From Paludibacter sp. UBA6032 (GTDB lineage: Bacteria > Bacteroidota > Bacteroidia > Bacteroidales > Paludibacteraceae): a DNA stretch of 64,000 nt. The notes below the pieces were generated by a model. That model ran no database searches and was not told the origin of the DNA. It saw only the letters and a program-made list of their open reading frames with translations. This document shows, piece after piece, positions 16,720 to 27,300 of this stretch; position 1 is the first letter of the stretch, and each line of letters begins with the position of its first letter. Both the position numbers and the translations under genes were made by a program. The stretch spans positions 1-64,000 of the forward strand of contig DIZI01000034.1 of NCBI GenBank assembly GCA_002427885.1, in the 5' to 3' direction.

Positions 16720-19365
16720 ATGAGAAATATTTATCGGCTGTTTCTTTTAGAATTATTTTTGTCAATCTCTTTTTTATCATTTTCTTCAAACTCTCAAACA
16801 GCAACTTTCAAACAAACAATTGCCAAACGATTTGTTAAACAATGGGTCAGTATGCCCCAGGAAAAAGTCTATCTTCAAACTGACAAACCATATTATAGTG
16901 CAGGTGAAAAAATCTGGTTCAAAGGATATGTAGTTAATGCTGCTACAAATCTACCGAATACTTTAAGTCAGTTTATTTATGTTGAATTAATTGATAAATC
17001 GAGTGCTGTTATTTCCCGGATAAAAATCAAAAAAGACTCACTGGGATTTGCCGGATTTATCGACTTAAAGCCGGAACTTCCATCAGGAAACTACGCCCTC
17101 CGCGCCTATACTTTTTGGATGCAAAATATCGGTACAGATTTCTTCTTTAAAAAAGTTATTTACATCGGAAACGCTATCGACGATTTTGTTTCAAGCAAGA
17201 TAAGCTATGGTAAGACTCTGAATGGTAAAACTCCCGTTACAATTCTTTTCAGCAATGCATCAAAAAATCCTCTTTCAGGTAAAAATGTAGAAATAAGTCA
17301 AAACTGGGGTAAGGATCAGAATAAAAAAATTACACTGACAACCAATAAAGATGGAAGAATCAGTTGGATATTAACTATCGACTCAACAGATAATTCAACG
17401 AAAATAGTTGAAGCGTCGATTAACGAAACCGGATTAAAATATAAGAACAAGTATTATCTTCCGAATTTCATATCCGATTGTGATGTCCAATTCTTTCCCG
17501 AAAGTGGTACTTTGTTAAATAACTATCTTCAGACTGTTGCATTTAAAGCCATCGGTTCTAATGGCTTATCTGTTGAAGTTTCCGGGAAAGTGTTTTCAGA
17601 TAAAAATGAAGAGGTGGTTGATTTTTCAAGTTCATATAAAGGAATGGGCAAATTTATTATCCAGACCGATTCGGGTGTAAACTATTATGCTCTTGTAAAA
17701 TCTGCGAATGGAATTGAAAAGCGGTTTAGCTTCCCTGTAGCAAAGCTGAAGGGAATTGCTATACATCTGGTTTACAACAGAGGAAAAATTTTGTATGAAG
17801 TTAATAATAGCACTTCTCTGCCGGACACTTCATTATTTCTCCTCATTCACTCAAGGGGCAGGGTGCTCCTTACACTTCCACTTTTTGACATATCCGGACA
17901 AGTTTCCGAGACTTTACTTCCACCAGGTATTGTTTCTTTTTCTGTCATCGATTCCATTGGAAATACTTACTGCGAAAGGCTTTGCTTTGTACATAACCTT
18001 ATACCGCCAACAATTACCATGGAATCAGACAAAACGGTTTATGGCAAACGCGAACCTGTCGATTTGAAGTTTAATATACAGTCTGCATTAGCTAAATCAT
18101 GCGAAGGTAGCTTCTCTATCAGTGTAACCGATAGCCATATTGTCAAGCCGGATAGTTTAACCGATAATATAATCAGCTATTTTTTACTCAGTTCAGATAT
18201 TAAGGGCTATATCGAAGATCCGGCTTCATATTTTACAGACAATCAGAATTTAACCCGCGAGAAAATGGATAATCTGATGTTAACCCAAGGCTGGAGACGA
18301 TTCAGTACGGCCGAAGTTGTCAAAGGTATTTATAAAGAACCGGGGTATTATATGGAAGCAGGTCAGGCACTTTCAGGAAAGGTGTTGAACTTATTTAATA
18401 AACCCTCCAAAAATTGTGGAATAATTATGTTTTCCCCATACAAATCGTTGATTAAACTGGCACAAACGGATAGTCTTGGGCGTTATTTGATAGATGGAAT
18501 TGAATTCCCTGACAGTACTTCATTTGTTTTAAAAGCAAAAAAAAGTAAGACCTTCGGTGATGTAGAAATTATCCCCGATCAGGATATATTCCCAACATCA
18601 TCTGTATATATTCCCATTCAACAAACTAAAGACTCGGTTAATTTAAAGGATTATTTACTCCAGAGTAAAGAAAAATATTACAACGACGGGGGTATGCGCG
18701 TTGTGAATTTGGGTGAAGTGGTTGTTAGTGCAGACGCGGTCAAAAAGGAAGAAACTCATTATTACTCAGGAATGGAAGACAATAAGTTTACTTCGGAACA
18801 ACTTGAAAAGTATCCGGGATATACTGTTTTTGAAATGTTGAGTATGGTGGCAGGGGTCCAGGTAAACGGTCAGGATGTTACAATCCGGGGTGCAAAAGGC
18901 GGTCCTTTATTTCTGATAGATGAAATTGAATCAAATAATATAGAGGATGTCGCTTACCTTACCACCGAGGATATTGAAGATATTTCGGTTTTCAAGGGAG
19001 CCGGCGCAACAATGTTTGGTTCACGTGGTGGTAACGGAGTGGTTGCTATTTCTCTAAAAAAAGGATATGTGCGTAAGGCGGAGACTCCGATTAGTTTAGT
19101 ATCGGTAACTCCACTCGGCTACCAAAAGCCAAGTGAATTCTATGTTCCAAAGTATAATATCGATAGTGTCCGGTTAAATTCGCAACCGGATCTGAGAACG
19201 ACCATTTATTGGAATCCAAAACTGGTTGCAGATAGTACGGGAACAGTTCATGTTAAATTCTACACAGCTGACAAACCAGACAATTATTCGCTGACTTTGG
19301 AAGGAATAACCAATAAGGGTGAGATTTGCAGGTTTCAGGGGATGTTAAGACGTGAAGGGTACTGA
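16720..19365 (+). CDS. Macroglobulin-like / TonB-plug surface protein, copy 1
   Basis: An 881-aa protein with a signal peptide (RLFLLELFLSISFLSFSS). Residues about 45-140 form an MG2-like macroglobulin domain (EKVYLQTDKPYYSAGEKIWFKGYV, then GNYALRAYT). Further beta-sandwich units follow, including a regulatory-like domain near 540-620 (GKVLNLFNKPSKNCGI). Residues about 660-780 form a TonB-receptor plug: NLGEVVVSADA, YPGYTVFEMLSMVAGVQV, IRGAKGGPLFLIDEIE and FGSRGGNGVVAISLKKG. No beta-barrel follows; the protein ends in a short macroglobulin-like strand region (TTIYWNPKLVADSTGTVHVKFYTAD). It cannot be a complete transporter. Function is unknown, perhaps a surface receptor or adhesin that docks on a barrel. 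A paralogue of exactly equal length lies downstream. Confidence 0.75.
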   Translation: MRNIYRLFLLELFLSISFLSFSSNSQTATFKQTIAKRFVKQWVSMPQEKVYLQTDKPYYSAGEKIWFKGYVVNAATNLPNTLSQFIYVELIDKSSAVISRIKIKKDSLGFAGFIDLKPELPSGNYALRAYTFWMQNIGTDFFFKKVIYIGNAIDDFVSSKISYGKTLNGKTPVTILFSNASKNPLSGKNVEISQNWGKDQNKKITLTTNKDGRISWILTIDSTDNSTKIVEASINETGLKYKNKYYLPNFISDCDVQFFPESGTLLNNYLQTVAFKAIGSNGLSVEVSGKVFSDKNEEVVDFSSSYKGMGKFIIQTDSGVNYYALVKSANGIEKRFSFPVAKLKGIAIHLVYNRGKILYEVNNSTSLPDTSLFLLIHSRGRVLLTLPLFDISGQVSETLLPPGIVSFSVIDSIGNTYCERLCFVHNLIPPTITMESDKTVYGKREPVDLKFNIQSALAKSCEGSFSISVTDSHIVKPDSLTDNIISYFLLSSDIKGYIEDPASYFTDNQNLTREKMDNLMLTQGWRRFSTAEVVKGIYKEPGYYMEAGQALSGKVLNLFNKPSKNCGIIMFSPYKSLIKLAQTDSLGRYLIDGIEFPDSTSFVLKAKKSKTFGDVEIIPDQDIFPTSSVYIPIQQTKDSVNLKDYLLQSKEKYYNDGGMRVVNLGEVVVSADAVKKEETHYYSGMEDNKFTSEQLEKYPGYTVFEMLSMVAGVQVNGQDVTIRGAKGGPLFLIDEIESNNIEDVAYLTTEDIEDISVFKGAGATMFGSRGGNGVVAISLKKGYVRKAETPISLVSVTPLGYQKPSEFYVPKYNIDSVRLNSQPDLRTTIYWNPKLVADSTGTVHVKFYTADKPDNYSLTLEGITNKGEICRFQGMLRREGY

Positions 19366-19600
19366 TTTTTTATAGTTAATAAAAAGTGGCTCGATTTTTG
19401 ATATCCAAAATTAACAAAATAGTATTCCAATATACTTTCAACCTGAAAGCTACTGAACTTATCTAACAAGGTGTATCATAAAGAGCATCATTTATTTTAT
19501 ATCAATTCTTTCTAACGATTCCTGTAAATTTCATTTCCTGATATGTAAATTGAATCTGTGTATGAAAAAATCAGATCCTGAAATAGCTAAAAAACTAATT

Positions 19601-22246
19601 ATGAAACAAGCAGAACGATTAACGCTGCTTGTTTTATTTGCTTCAATATCATTTTATTCATTTTCGGAAAATAACCAGGGACAGAGCTTTAGCAGAAAAA
19701 TTGAAACACTATTCAGCAAGTATTTAGTAAATGTACCTCAGGAAAAAATTTACCTGCAAACCGATAAACCTTATTACAGTGCAGGGGAAGCAATCTGGTT
19801 TAAAGCTTATGTTGTAAATGCCGCCTCCCATCTTCCGAATACTTTAAGCCGGTATATTTACGTAGAACTGATAGACAAGTCAAACGCCGTCATCAGACGG
19901 GTTAAAATCAAAAAGGATTCGTTAGGATTTGCCGGGTTTATCGAACTAAAACCCGAACTTTCTTCCGGCAATTATGCTCTGCGGGCCTATACGAATTGGA
20001 TGCAAAATATCGGAATGGATTTCTTCTTTAAAAAGAATATTTACATAGGAAATGCTATCGATAATTTTGTTTCAAGCCGGATAATATATGGTAAAACCAT
20101 TAATGACCAAACGCCTGTTTCGATTATTTTCAGCGATGCTTCAAAGAAAGCGGTTACAGGAAAGACTGTTGAACTTATTCAAAACTGGAATGCAGACAGG
20201 AATAAAAAAACAACTCTCACAACCGATAAAGAGGGGAAAATAAGCTGGCTTTTGACTGATGAGGCTGTTAAAGAAAGCGCATCAAAGTTCATTGAAGTAT
20301 CCATTAACGATCCGGGCTATCAATATAAAAACAGATTCTTTATTCCCGTATTAAATAACGATTTTGATGTTCAGTTTTTTCCGGAAAGTGGCAATCTCTT
20401 AACCAACCTTCCTCAAATAATTGCATTTAAGGCCATCGGACCCGATGGTTTATCCGTTGATGTGACGGGAAAGATTTTTTCCGATCAAAATACTGAAGTA
20501 ACTCAATTCAGCACCAGCCATAAAGGAATGGGAAAGTTCACACTTCAACCCAATTCGGGAGAAAAATATTATGTCCTTGTAAAGGCTAAAAACGGAATGG
20601 AAAAACGGTTTGAGCTTCCGGCTTCTCAGACACAGGGTGTATCTTTACATTTAAGCCACAATAAAAGCAGGTTTTATTACGAAATAAGAAACAATACAGT
20701 TTTGCAGAATAGTGCTTTGTTTTTATTAATTCATTCTCGTGGCAGAGTATTGGTAATTCAGGCATTAAACCAACATTTGAGAGGCTATATTTCCGAATCA
20801 TTACTTCCTGAAGGGATCGTTTCTTTTGCTATTATTGATTCAGTTGGGAATACATACTGCGAAAGGCTTAGCTTTGTTAATCAACAGAATGCCCCAATAA
20901 TTAATATGGAGACTGATAAACCGGTTTACGGGAAACGAAAACCGGTCAATCTGAGTTTGAATATACAGTCAGCTTTAGGAAAATCCCTTACCGGAAATTT
21001 TTCAATCAGTATCACCGATAACAGCACTGTAAAACAAGACAGTCTTTCTGACAATATATTGAGTTATCTTTTGTTATGTTCGGATATCAGAGGATATATT
21101 GAGGACCCGGCAGACTATTTTAAAAGCAATACAGATTCCACCCGCGAAAAACAGGATATTCTCATGCTAACTCAGGGTTGGAGTCGATTCAATACAGCGG
21201 ACATCATAAAAGGAAAACAGGAGCCTCTGCCATATTATATGGAAGCAGGACAAACGATTACGGGTAAGGTGTTGAATATTTTTAATAAACCATCCAAAAA
21301 TTGCGGAATCATCCTGTTTTCACCCTATAAATCAACAATTAAACTGACCCAAACGGATTCTACAGGTTGTTTTTTAATTGATGGTATTGATTTTCCGGAT
21401 AGTACCTCTTTTATATTGAAGGCAAAGAAGAAGAATACTTTTGGAGATGTTGAAATTATCTCAGATCCAGATGTGTTTCCAAAAACGGATGTTTTCATTC
21501 CGGTTCAACATCCGGTTGACACTTTAGCATTTAATGACTATTCCCTTCAGAGCAAGGAAAAGTATTATACCGAAGGCGGTCTTCGCATGGTCAATCTGGG
21601 TGAAGTAACAGTCGATGCCGATGCAATTAAAAAGAATAAAGAAAATCATTATTCGGGGTTGGAAGGCACAAGATTTACAGCCGAACAGCTTGAAAATTAT
21701 CCCGGATACAGTATATTTAATATTTTGTCGATGATGCCGGGTGTAAGAGTATCTGGTGAAAGTGTTTATTTTAGGAACAGTGATAAACCTCCTTTGTTTC
21801 TGATAGACGACATCGAATCTACGAATGATGAAATTGCTTACCTGAATGCGAATGATGTAGAAGAAATCTCAGTTTTCAACGGAGCAAACGCGACCATCTT
21901 CGGATCCAGGGGTTCAAGTGGAGTTGTAGCTATTGCCCTAAAAAAAGGGTATATCCGGGATGATGAGACACCGCCAAGCTTAATCAACATATCACCGTTG
22001 GGATATCAAAAATCACGTGAATTCTATGTACCAAAATATAACATCGATGATGTTCGGTTAAACACTCCGTTTGACCTTCGAACAACCATTTACTGGAATC
22101 CAAAACTTCTGGTTGATAGTACCGGAACAGCTCATGTTCAATTCTACACAGCCGACAAACCAAATAATTATTCAGTGGTTTTGGAAGGGCTTACCAATAA
22201 AGGCGATATATGCCGCTATACAGGGATAATTAGAAGAGAAGACTGA
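19601..22246 (+). CDS. Macroglobulin-like / TonB-plug surface protein, copy 2
   Basis: A second copy, again 881 aa when started at ATG 19601; upstream in-frame starts at 19562 (ATG) and 19550 (TTG) would give a poor signal peptide. From 19601 the signal (ERLTLLVLFASISFYSFSE) aligns with copy 1 without gaps. Domain order is the same: MG2 (EKIYLQTDKPYYSAGEAIWFKAYV), beta-sandwich middle, regulatory-like unit, plug (YPGYSIFNILSMMPGVRV, FGSRGSSGVVAIALKKG) and the C-terminal TTIYWNPKLLVDSTGTAHVQF. The plug TonB-box side differs (VSGESVYFRNSDKPP versus VNGQDVTIRGAKGGP), which may reflect different partners. It sits 235 bases after copy 1 with no terminator between. A bidirectional terminator follows. 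Confidence 0.75.
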   Translation: MKQAERLTLLVLFASISFYSFSENNQGQSFSRKIETLFSKYLVNVPQEKIYLQTDKPYYSAGEAIWFKAYVVNAASHLPNTLSRYIYVELIDKSNAVIRRVKIKKDSLGFAGFIELKPELSSGNYALRAYTNWMQNIGMDFFFKKNIYIGNAIDNFVSSRIIYGKTINDQTPVSIIFSDASKKAVTGKTVELIQNWNADRNKKTTLTTDKEGKISWLLTDEAVKESASKFIEVSINDPGYQYKNRFFIPVLNNDFDVQFFPESGNLLTNLPQIIAFKAIGPDGLSVDVTGKIFSDQNTEVTQFSTSHKGMGKFTLQPNSGEKYYVLVKAKNGMEKRFELPASQTQGVSLHLSHNKSRFYYEIRNNTVLQNSALFLLIHSRGRVLVIQALNQHLRGYISESLLPEGIVSFAIIDSVGNTYCERLSFVNQQNAPIINMETDKPVYGKRKPVNLSLNIQSALGKSLTGNFSISITDNSTVKQDSLSDNILSYLLLCSDIRGYIEDPADYFKSNTDSTREKQDILMLTQGWSRFNTADIIKGKQEPLPYYMEAGQTITGKVLNIFNKPSKNCGIILFSPYKSTIKLTQTDSTGCFLIDGIDFPDSTSFILKAKKKNTFGDVEIISDPDVFPKTDVFIPVQHPVDTLAFNDYSLQSKEKYYTEGGLRMVNLGEVTVDADAIKKNKENHYSGLEGTRFTAEQLENYPGYSIFNILSMMPGVRVSGESVYFRNSDKPPLFLIDDIESTNDEIAYLNANDVEEISVFNGANATIFGSRGSSGVVAIALKKGYIRDDETPPSLINISPLGYQKSREFYVPKYNIDDVRLNTPFDLRTTIYWNPKLLVDSTGTAHVQFYTADKPNNYSVVLEGLTNKGDICRYTGIIRRED

Positions 22247-22262
22247 TAAGATATTACTAAAC

Positions 22263-22300
22263 AAAAAAGGAGGAAAATCCTGCGATTTCCCTCCTTTTTT
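22263..22300. terminator. Bidirectional terminator between convergent genes
   Basis: A6, then an 11-bp stem with one mismatch (GGAGGAAAATC / GATTTCCCTCC), a CTGC loop, then T6. It lies between the + strand plug gene and the - strand cohesin-like gene and would stop transcription from both sides. Confidence 0.85.
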
Positions 22301-22315
22301 CATTTACTATCAGGC

Positions 22316-24283
22316 TTAATTTTTACTGAACTTCAACACGATACTTTGTTTTGCATTTTGAAGTTTAAGTAAATAAAATCCTCTGCTTAAGGATTGTACC
22401 GGAAATATGAATTGTTTTTCCTTATAATTATTAAGCGTTGAACTGAAGATTGTTTTCCCGGATAAATCCAGTACAGAAATAACTGATGAACTAAAATCCG
22501 GTATCAGATTTACAATCAGATTCTCTTTGGCAGGTACAGGATATATTGAAATCATGTTATTTTGAATTTCTTTAACTGTTGTTGGAACATTTTTAATGCT
22601 AATATATCCCGAATTTACTTTCACATTAGGTGATCCTTCATTTAACAAAAGATCCGTACAGTTGAGATAGAAAGCATCTCCCACCAATACGCTACTGTTG
22701 AAATAGATTTTGATATTTAAAATCTTACCTCCGTTTGTAATCGCAGTTGTACCGGATAATGCAAAATTAGTCTGGTTCTTACCATTCTTATTTGCCAATT
22801 GCCAGTTCTGAGTCAGGGTACCTAAAGTATTAACCTGAATGCTATCAATCTTTGAGAAAGATGAAGTAACCTTACCCGACAGCGAGAAGATACCTTTTCC
22901 TGAAGGTAGTGTTCCCAAATTGAGAGGAATTGTGATAGTTTGTTGGTTAACGGCAGTATTAGAATCCCGTACACTTATCCATGTATCAAAAATACTGAGC
23001 GTACACGATCCTTTTGCTCCATTCACATCTTTGACTAATAAATGAGTATTTCCCCCCGAAATAGCTGTCAGAAAACCATTACTTGTTGTACTGGCCAACG
23101 TGGTATTCTCCACTTCCCATGTATAAGGTGCAGTACCACCCGAAACGCTAAACTGTTTATTCTCTCCGGCAAACATTTCTGCTGAACCGGGTGAAATATA
23201 CAAAGTCGGCAATGTTTTAATTGAGAAATATCCGTATTTCGTTTTTGGATAAATCGATTCGTTAATTGTTGCTTCGTCAATGTTTATATAACTTGCACCA
23301 CCGTTGGTGTCCGCGACTTTAAATCTCAATTTAAACAATATGCCACTACCCGTTACAGCAGTCGGAAAAGCAAAAGTAACAACAGCTTTTCCGCTTTGCT
23401 TTGAAAATACAATACCGGAATGTCCATCCAGTATAGTATTTGTTGTAATCAACGTATCGAACGAGAGAACGCTTTCATTAAAACTGAATGCAAACTTGCC
23501 TGAAAGAATTGACGTTGCATCCAGATTTTTAAAATACAATGGGATATCAATATATTTATTCTGATAAGAAGTGGTATCCGGTATTGTTGCATTCAGACTA
23601 CGACAGTCAATATTCCCCGATTGTCCAACATATCCATGTACATCAGTCGAGATAACTTTCACTACACCACTTGCAAGTACCGTCAGGTTCCCATTTGAAG
23701 CAATACTGGCTATAGCATTATCACTTACCGACCAGGTATAGGGAGCTGTTCCACCATTGGAACTAAACTGCAGCACATCCCCGATATTGAGAATGGAGTT
23801 TGACGGATAAACATTAATTGTCGGTTTGGCTGTAATCGAAATATAACCATTTGTAAAAGTCAAAGCCGGAGTTCCTTCATTGAAGAAATTAATTGATGTA
23901 TTGTTACGAAAGGACATATAACTTCCATAACTAATCAGCACCATTTTTACATTTAAAAGTATTCCGGAACCGGCCAATGCTTGTGACCCCGCGCCCACTA
24001 TGGTAAAATGATCGGTATAGTTTTTTACTGCCAGATTACTCATTGCCGATGAAATAGTAGATGCAGTGTTTACTCCTAAAAATTTCATAGTTGAGCTACT
24101 GTATCCGATATCAAACTGAAAGGCTTTTACATTGAGTCCTGTCAGGTCATCGTCCACATACAAAGGAATCGTAATGGTATCACCTGCAATTCCTGTCAGG
24201 TTTGGAAACCTGACGAGGATTGCCCGGGTGAACTGCCCTCCCAACCAAAGGGAGAGCAGTAATATTATTATTTTCCGTTTCAT
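22316..24283 (-). CDS. Secreted protein with three cohesin-like domains and T9SS sorting domain
   Basis: A 655-aa protein. The ATG at 24281-24283 gives a good signal peptide (KRKIIILLLSLWLGGQFTRA); a TTG nine codons upstream is less likely. Three cohesin-like domains lie at about 22-152 (TITIPLYVDDDLTGLNVKAFQFDI), 230-356 (IDIPLYFKNLDATSILSGKFAFSF) and 433-564 (TITIPLNLGTLPSGKGIF). Each ends in an NEG/NES turn and a GYISI-type strand. Two Ig-like (BIG2-type) domains with GGTAPYTW separate them (154-227, 358-430). Residues about 578-655 are a T9SS type A sorting domain (SIYPVPAKENLIV ... GFYLLKL), so it is exported through the type IX system. It starts 30 bases after the stop of the beta-helix gene upstream, which carries a dockerin-like region, so a binding pair is possible. 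Confidence 0.7.
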   Translation of the reverse strand: MKRKIIILLLSLWLGGQFTRAILVRFPNLTGIAGDTITIPLYVDDDLTGLNVKAFQFDIGYSSSTMKFLGVNTASTISSAMSNLAVKNYTDHFTIVGAGSQALAGSGILLNVKMVLISYGSYMSFRNNTSINFFNEGTPALTFTNGYISITAKPTINVYPSNSILNIGDVLQFSSNGGTAPYTWSVSDNAIASIASNGNLTVLASGVVKVISTDVHGYVGQSGNIDCRSLNATIPDTTSYQNKYIDIPLYFKNLDATSILSGKFAFSFNESVLSFDTLITTNTILDGHSGIVFSKQSGKAVVTFAFPTAVTGSGILFKLRFKVADTNGGASYINIDEATINESIYPKTKYGYFSIKTLPTLYISPGSAEMFAGENKQFSVSGGTAPYTWEVENTTLASTTSNGFLTAISGGNTHLLVKDVNGAKGSCTLSIFDTWISVRDSNTAVNQQTITIPLNLGTLPSGKGIFSLSGKVTSSFSKIDSIQVNTLGTLTQNWQLANKNGKNQTNFALSGTTAITNGGKILNIKIYFNSSVLVGDAFYLNCTDLLLNEGSPNVKVNSGYISIKNVPTTVKEIQNNMISIYPVPAKENLIVNLIPDFSSSVISVLDLSGKTIFSSTLNNYKEKQFIFPVQSLSRGFYLLKLQNAKQSIVLKFSKN

Positions 24284-24313
24284 AATCCTGTTTTTTAATG
24301 TGATGACCAAAAA

Positions 24314-27300
24314 TTACTGAACGATTACTTTTTGTTGTAGCGATTTATTTCCCGAAATCATTTTCAGAATATAAATGCCTTGCTTCATGCTATTCAGGTT
24401 AATTGAATATTCACCCGCATCATGAGTTGCATCTACCAATAAAGCAATTTCTTTTCCGGTTACATCAAATATCGAAATTGAAACATGAGTTCCATTATTT
24501 TGAACCAGGTATCGAACGACCGAATTAGATTGAACTGGATTTGGATAAACCGAGAGCACATTTGATTCATTTAATCCAGTCAGGTTCAATCCGGAGACTA
24601 AATCACTAATCTGAATGACTTTTGAAATCGAAGCAAGCGTATAATCGTTTTCATCAGCCTGGAATTTATCAATTCCCAATGTCGTAACCGTGTTCTGTCC
24701 AACATTGCCAACCAGTTTAAACGTGATATTAGCCACTTGAGCATGACTGGCCAGTTTGTCCGTTCCGGCTATTGCAACACGAAGTTTTCCTGTTGTCTGG
24801 TCGATATTATAAGCAAACAATCTGTTTTTCACATCACTTCCTGTACTTACCGAAACAGGTTCTATCAATGCAGCATCAAATGAAGTAACCATATCGAGCG
24901 AAATACTACGGGATGCATTATCAACCTGAACAGGAATAGTAAAGGTATTATCAGCATTCTTGATGATATCACCATAAGATAATATTACATCATTGACAAC
25001 TGCCGGACTCTTCATTTCACCAGGGAATACACTGTTGATTCCTGCCACAAATTGCAAAATAAGTGAAGCATCGAATGCAGATATGGTACCATCAGCACTA
25101 ACATCTGCTACAGTTTGCTGTAATGGCGAAAGTGTTATTGAACTAACCACACTCTGGAGAACCAACGAAGCATCATAAGCTTGTATGCTTCCATTCAAAC
25201 TAACATCTCCCAATAATGGATTACCCGATCCGGTTGATTTCCAAGGAGAATAAATCACTTTGTCTGAAATAAGACCACCTGTCCCTCCGGGATTTGTAGC
25301 ATGTGTAGGCCCGGTATTATTACCCCACCAGCAATTGGTAGCATCCACATCGAATGATTTGTTTACATTATTAACGGCATAACTGGTATTATTATAAAAA
25401 TCACAATAATTGATTTTTGGATTTGAAGCTCCATTGATCAATACACCGTTCTGGTTATCCGAAATCAAGCAATTGCTAATTTGCGGACTGGCTGCAGACA
25501 TCGAAATGGCTCCATCTGAACTGTAATATCCTGCATATTTTATGATACAATGTTTCACTTTACACAAATTGTCGAGTGAAACGTCTTCGAAATTAATTCC
25601 GGACCAGGTATATCCGGATTTTGGATTTGTGGCCGTACTATCTGAGTTAGTATCTCCGGCATAAAAATCATCTTTAATTGTAGTGAAAACAATGGTACTA
25701 TCAGGTGTAGATCCACCTATAGCCATCAATCCACGCTTCACATCGAGTTTAGCCCAATCGGCAAATTTACAGACAATACCCGGATTCATTGTTAGCGTTA
25801 CACTTGTTCCAATGGTATAATTCCCTGAAAAATAATATGGGATATTTACGATTCCTCCAAAGTCTTTCTTTCCCAATGTAGCATCCTGAACCAACTCCTC
25901 GGAAAGAACGCCTATTGCCTTGTAAGTTGTTCCTGAAATTGTATTTCCAAGCGATGTCGCCGGATAGGAAACCAAAGAAATACACATTGGCGTATAAACC
26001 AGATTATCAAATGAATTGTTATCAATTTTCGGCGTTGAAACTCCGTTCAGGACCACTCCCCATTTGCTGTTTTTAAACAGTGAGTTCTGAATCGAAGGGG
26101 AAGCTTGCAGCAACTGAATCCCCCGGTCAAAATAGTCAAATACTGCATAATTTATTTCGCTCAGATCAATACTTACGTCTTCGAAAGTAAGGGCGTAAGC
26201 TGACATATAATTCTTGTTCGGAACAACAGTAGTTCCATTGTTGTTTGTGTCAAAAGGATTTCCATAGGTATCGTCGGACATATTACAAAATACAACCGGA
26301 TGAGCAAGCGTTCCATTAACTGTCAATTGACCTGCTACATCAAAAATAGATACATTATCGGATTTGAACACAACTCCTTCGGGTATGGTAATATGAGTGC
26401 CTGAATTTACACTACTGGTTCCGTAAAAGAAATAGGTCATATTGGTATACCCTGCGAAATCTCGTTTTGGAATTGTAGCATCAACCGAATAATTTTCCGG
26501 AATAACACCAATGGCGATGATTCCAATGTTTGAAAGCGAATTGTTGCTAAATGTCGGGTTCGAAAACATGCTCATGGTGATGGGCGTTTTGTCAATATTA
26601 TTAAATTCATTATTACTGATTACCGGGGTAGCACTGCCAAATATTCCTATAGCAGAAGTAGAGGAGTGTTCAATCCTGCAACTGTCAATTGCCAATTTGC
26701 AATTATTCACAGTAACATTACCATAGTAATTGTACCCATAATAACCACTTCCACCATAGTTAAAAATACAGTCCCGCAATAAATTGGATGCATCCAGTCC
26801 TGAGCTATTAAATTGAATTTTATCCCAGTTACCTTTTTGTGGAGTTGAACTGTTTCCATCTCCATTTGTATCGCCACCTTTTGAGTCATCCCTGATGGAT
26901 GTAAATACTATCGGCAAAGTTTTGCTACCAACAGCCACCAATGCTCCGTTCACAAGGATGCCATTATAGTAATTGGTAAATTTGAGCACGACTCCCTCTC
27001 CTATATGCAAAGTTGTATTAGGCATAATTGTCAAGTTGTCAATAATATAAGCTACATTGTAAATTCCTCCAACATCACGCCTTGTAAGTGTAGCATCGGT
27101 CGAGAGATTTCCTTCTATGATTCGAATCCCGTTGCTTCCGTTACCTAATGAAGCAAAAAGCGGAGAGGAGAAGTTGAAAACAGGATTTGATGTGAGGGAC
27201 ATGGATATCGGGTCAAGTCTGCAATTTTTAATAGTTACATTGTTTGTGCAGATTGGTGAAGATGACCCTTCAAATCGCATTCCATAATAATTACCATCGC

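Noticed and set aside
16720..22246. The plug proteins as SusC-type transporters
   Set aside because: They have plug motifs but only about 100 residues follow the plug, too few for a 22-strand barrel.
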